This document shows, in pieces, positions 4,819 through 7,035 of a DNA stretch of 7,035 bases. The notes under the pieces are model-generated. The model was not told the DNA's origin and did not search any database. It worked only from the letters and a program-made list of their open reading frames with translations. A program made the translations under genes and the position numbers. The DNA is from Gammaproteobacteria bacterium (GTDB lineage: Bacteria; Pseudomonadota; Gammaproteobacteria; QOAV01), in the NCBI GenBank assembly GCA_027067235.1, contig JALXFQ010000130.1, positions 1-7,035 on the forward strand. Reading direction: 5' to 3'. How positions within the stretch are numbered: position 1 is the stretch's first letter; each line of letters begins with the position of its first letter.

Positions 4819-6291
4819 ATGAAAAAGTTCGACATAAGGCGGGCGGTGGCCATGGCAGGACTGGTTTTACTGGCCAGTTTCAGTGTCAGAGCGGGTGAGG
4901 GCACAACGCTGACGGGTGTCCTGGCCCGGGTGGCGGCCAATTATGGTTCGTTGGCTGTGCTGGATCTGAAACTGCAGCAGGCGCTGCTCGAGCTGGACAA
5001 GATCGAGTCGCAGCTGGGCTGGCGCGTACAGGCTGGCGCTGGCGTGGCGCGGGATGTTTCGCTGTTCGGTTCCCGTACGGACCGGCTGTCGGCCAATGCC
5101 GGTCTGGTCAAACCGTACGGATCCGGCTCCAGTCTGTCCATTACCGGTGCAGAAACCCTGGAGGACGCCGAGGCTGCATTCAGTCCGAACCTGCCGAATC
5201 CGGCGCATAATACCAGTCTCGATATCAGTTATCGGCAGCCGTTCGGTCGCGGCAAGGACAATCCGCAGCTGACGCAGGGCCGGGCAGCAGCCCTGGCCGG
5301 CGCCAGCGTCAGTGAATCGGCCCGTGACGCCGCACGCGACAGCGTGGCGGAGCGGGTGTCGCGACTGTTCTTTGGCGCGGCCCGCACTCTGGCGCGACTG
5401 CAGAATGCGCGTGACGCCATAGCCCGCGCGCGCAAGCTGCGCGCCTCGGCCGGGCGGGACTTTTCCCTGGGCGTGTCGGAGGAAAAAGACGTCTTGCAGG
5501 CGGAGGCGCAATTGCGCGCCAGACAGGCGGATTACGACGGTTTGCGCGCAGCGTGGAATCAGCAGCGTACGGATATCAATCGTCTGACCGGTAAAGACTG
5601 GAACGCCACATTTCTGCCGGTGGTGCGATCCAGCCCGCTGGGCGAGCCGGTGGAATCCATGGTGAAAAGGGCGTTGGCGCACAACCCGGAAATCAGGCAG
5701 AAAAAGGCCCGGCTGGCCAGTCTGGAAGCCACCATCAAGGCGCGTCAGGATGCGCGGGAAGACAAGCTGGACCTGGTTTATTCCGCCGGCTTGCGGCGGC
5801 GACGGGGCGATACGCCCACCGGTAGCGTGGATGATCTGGATCCGGTGGCGAGTCTGTCGGTGGAATACGAAAAGGCGCTGGACAAACGCGGCGTTGATGC
5901 CGAGCTGACCCAGGCGCTGCTGGACCGGGACATCCTGCGCACCGAAATTGATGAAGCCGCAAAGGATCTGGAATATCAGGTGCGCGGGCTGGTGGATCAG
6001 ATCAATGCCACCCGGTCCGCCCTGAAAAGTTCGCGTGCCAGCCGTGATGCGGAACAGAAGAAACTGCAGGATGCGCGCGCCCGCTATGAAGATGGCCGCG
6101 AAATAACCAGCCGTCTTATTCAGTTCGAAACGGAGTACCAGGTTGCTGATCTGACTTACCGCCAGCAACTCATTGATCTGGGTGAAAAACGCGCCGAATT
6201 GCGCCGCTTGCTGGGGACTATCTGGGACGGTGTCACCTTTGCTGAAATCCCGCACCACGGATCTGTCGGCGCACAGGAAAGCGGCCAGTGA
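4819..6291 (+). CDS. TolC-family outer-membrane efflux protein
   Basis: The 490-residue protein is the outer-membrane channel of a tripartite exporter. Residues 1-25 are a typical signal peptide: basic MKKFDIRR, hydrophobic core AMAGLVLLASFSV, and likely cleavage after RA at 25. No lipobox cysteine is present, unlike the OprM/NodT lipoproteins. Two repeated halves follow, each a beta-hairpin segment (about 85-145 with SLDISYRQPFGRGKDNP, and about 316-352 with LDLVYSAGLRRR and ASLSVEYEKALDKRG) between long helices. Helical segments include residues 147-250 and 355-465, the latter with DARARYEDGREITSRLIQFETEYQVADLTYRQQLIDL, the usual final coiled-coil of the family. Length is normal. The ATG at 4819 directly precedes the signal peptide; its ribosome site (GGGTAA) is weak. 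The next gene overlaps its stop by four bases (GTGA), so both are made together. The substrate is unknown. Confidence 0.93.
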   Translation: MKKFDIRRAVAMAGLVLLASFSVRAGEGTTLTGVLARVAANYGSLAVLDLKLQQALLELDKIESQLGWRVQAGAGVARDVSLFGSRTDRLSANAGLVKPYGSGSSLSITGAETLEDAEAAFSPNLPNPAHNTSLDISYRQPFGRGKDNPQLTQGRAAALAGASVSESARDAARDSVAERVSRLFFGAARTLARLQNARDAIARARKLRASAGRDFSLGVSEEKDVLQAEAQLRARQADYDGLRAAWNQQRTDINRLTGKDWNATFLPVVRSSPLGEPVESMVKRALAHNPEIRQKKARLASLEATIKARQDAREDKLDLVYSAGLRRRRGDTPTGSVDDLDPVASLSVEYEKALDKRGVDAELTQALLDRDILRTEIDEAAKDLEYQVRGLVDQINATRSALKSSRASRDAEQKKLQDARARYEDGREITSRLIQFETEYQVADLTYRQQLIDLGEKRAELRRLLGTIWDGVTFAEIPHHGSVGAQESGQ

Positions 6292-7035
6292 GAGCGCTTA
6301 TCACTTTCCTGGTCAATCGTGGCCTGGTCGTCAACCTGATTTCCATATTTGTCGTGGCGCTGGGCCTGTATTCCATGCTCAACATCAACCGCGAGGCGTT
6401 TCCCAATGTCAATCTGGACCTGATCCAGATCAATACCAATTACCCCGGCGCGACGCCGGAGGAAATCGAACGGCTGGTCATCACGCCCATCGAGCAGGAA
6501 GTGCAGCAGCTCACCGGCATTGATCGCATGATATCCGTGTCATTTCCGGGTTCGGGCCGGATCACGCTGGAACTGGACCCGGACGCCAGCAACCGCGACC
6601 GCATTGTCAGCGATGTGTCGCTGGCTGTCGATCGCGCCAGTCTGCCCGATGATTTGCCGTTCGACCCTTATGTGCTGGAGATCGACGGCGCGGTATTCCC
6701 CATCATTCAGCTGGGCATCGCGGCCGATCGGGACGAACTGGCGCTGAAACGGCTGGGCGATCACATTTACGATGATCTGGTGGCCATCGACGGTGTCGGC
6801 AAGGTGGTGATCCAGGGCAAGCGCAAGGCGGAAATTCGCGTTACGGTGAAGCCTGATGAACTGAAAAAGAAACATATCGGCATCGGCCAGATCGCCGAGT
6901 CTATCCGGCGCTGGAACGTGACTGCCCCCGGTGGCGACATGGAGACGCCGGAAGGCCAGAAAGTGGTGCGCATCGTCGGCGAGTTCAGGGACGCGAAAGA
7001 TATGGCCAGTCTGGTGCTGCGCGCCAACGAGCGCG
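6288..7035 (+). CDS. RND-family efflux transporter permease, N-terminal 249 residues (3' truncated by window)
   Basis: The frame starts at GTG 6288, overlapping the TolC-like gene's stop as GTGA, and stays open to the window end. Residues 1-9 are a short cytoplasmic start (VRALITFLV), and 10-29 form the first membrane helix (NRGLVVNLISIFVVALGLYS). The periplasmic porter domain follows, with the RND hallmark NREAFPNVNLDLIQINTNYPGATPEEIERLVITPIEQEV at 33-72, then LTGIDRMISVSFPGSGRITLELDPD and GVGKVVIQGKRKAEIRVTVKPDEL. These match the start of AcrB/CusA-superfamily proton antiporters, normally about 1,000-1,050 residues. The E-A-F-P-N-V and IDGVGKV forms resemble the broad hydrophobe/amphiphile-type branch rather than the heavy-metal branch. 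The adaptor subunit is not in the window and may follow. The substrate cannot be told. Confidence 0.95.
   Translation, partial: MRALITFLVNRGLVVNLISIFVVALGLYSMLNINREAFPNVNLDLIQINTNYPGATPEEIERLVITPIEQEVQQLTGIDRMISVSFPGSGRITLELDPDASNRDRIVSDVSLAVDRASLPDDLPFDPYVLEIDGAVFPIIQLGIAADRDELALKRLGDHIYDDLVAIDGVGKVVIQGKRKAEIRVTVKPDELKKKHIGIGQIAESIRRWNVTAPGGDMETPEGQKVVRIVGEFRDAKDMASLVLRANER

Noticed and set aside
4867..6258. Long open frame on the minus strand opposite the TolC-like gene
   Set aside because: The plus strand has a signal peptide, TolC repeats and a coupled RND gene; the antisense frame shows no family features.

Overview
The window looks like chromosomal DNA of a GC-rich gammaproteobacterium. 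The genes resemble free-living Gammaproteobacteria: a CysL/YeiE-like LysR regulator, a Bcp/PrxQ peroxiredoxin next to a PIN-PhoH protein, and a TolC-RND efflux operon. A Chromatiales/Ectothiorhodospiraceae-type relative is my guess from gene content only. I see no insertion sequences, tRNA, rRNA or CRISPR.

Layout. Positions 1-681 (+) hold the 3' end of a LysR-type regulator and, overlapping its stop, a small conserved-looking protein of unknown function. These converge on a four-gene minus-strand operon at 697-4256. In transcription order it encodes a GT-B-like glycosyltransferase, a thioredoxin-fold protein with HEAT-like repeats, a Bcp/PrxQ peroxiredoxin and a PIN-PhoH ATPase/RNase. The junctions are a 4-nt overlap (ATGA), a 13-nt gap carrying an AAGGAG ribosome site, and a 1-nt overlap (TGATG), so the genes are probably co-transcribed and partly translationally coupled.

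The 562-base intergenic region 4257-4818 is the most interesting part. Next to the operon lies a repeat pair (CCGTACATYCTGTACATA, spaced exactly 100 bp) with associated GCAGGAGC inverted repeats. Beyond it is what appears to be an unannotated small RNA gene on the minus strand. It has a perfect FNR/Anr box (TTGATCTATATCAA) centred exactly 41.5 bp before a predicted start, a correctly placed -10 (CATACT), and about 157 nt of transcript. A hairpin near the 3' end exposes a UCCUCCCC (anti-Shine-Dalgarno) loop, followed by a strong intrinsic terminator with a U tract. This has the architecture of an oxygen-regulated sRNA, functionally comparable to FnrS or PhrS but not recognisable to me as either.

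From about 4737 the plus strand carries a predicted extended -10 promoter, a small palindrome just after the predicted start, then a TolC-family outer-membrane efflux gene (4819-6291). Overlapping it by 4 nt (GTGA) is the start of an RND-family inner-membrane transporter that runs off the window. No periplasmic adaptor gene lies between them.

How the parts may work together: the minus operon mixes redox functions (thioredoxin-like, peroxiredoxin) with an RNA-linked ATPase and a glycosyltransferase. The sRNA would report low oxygen and act in trans. Any link between the sRNA and its flanking operons is inference.
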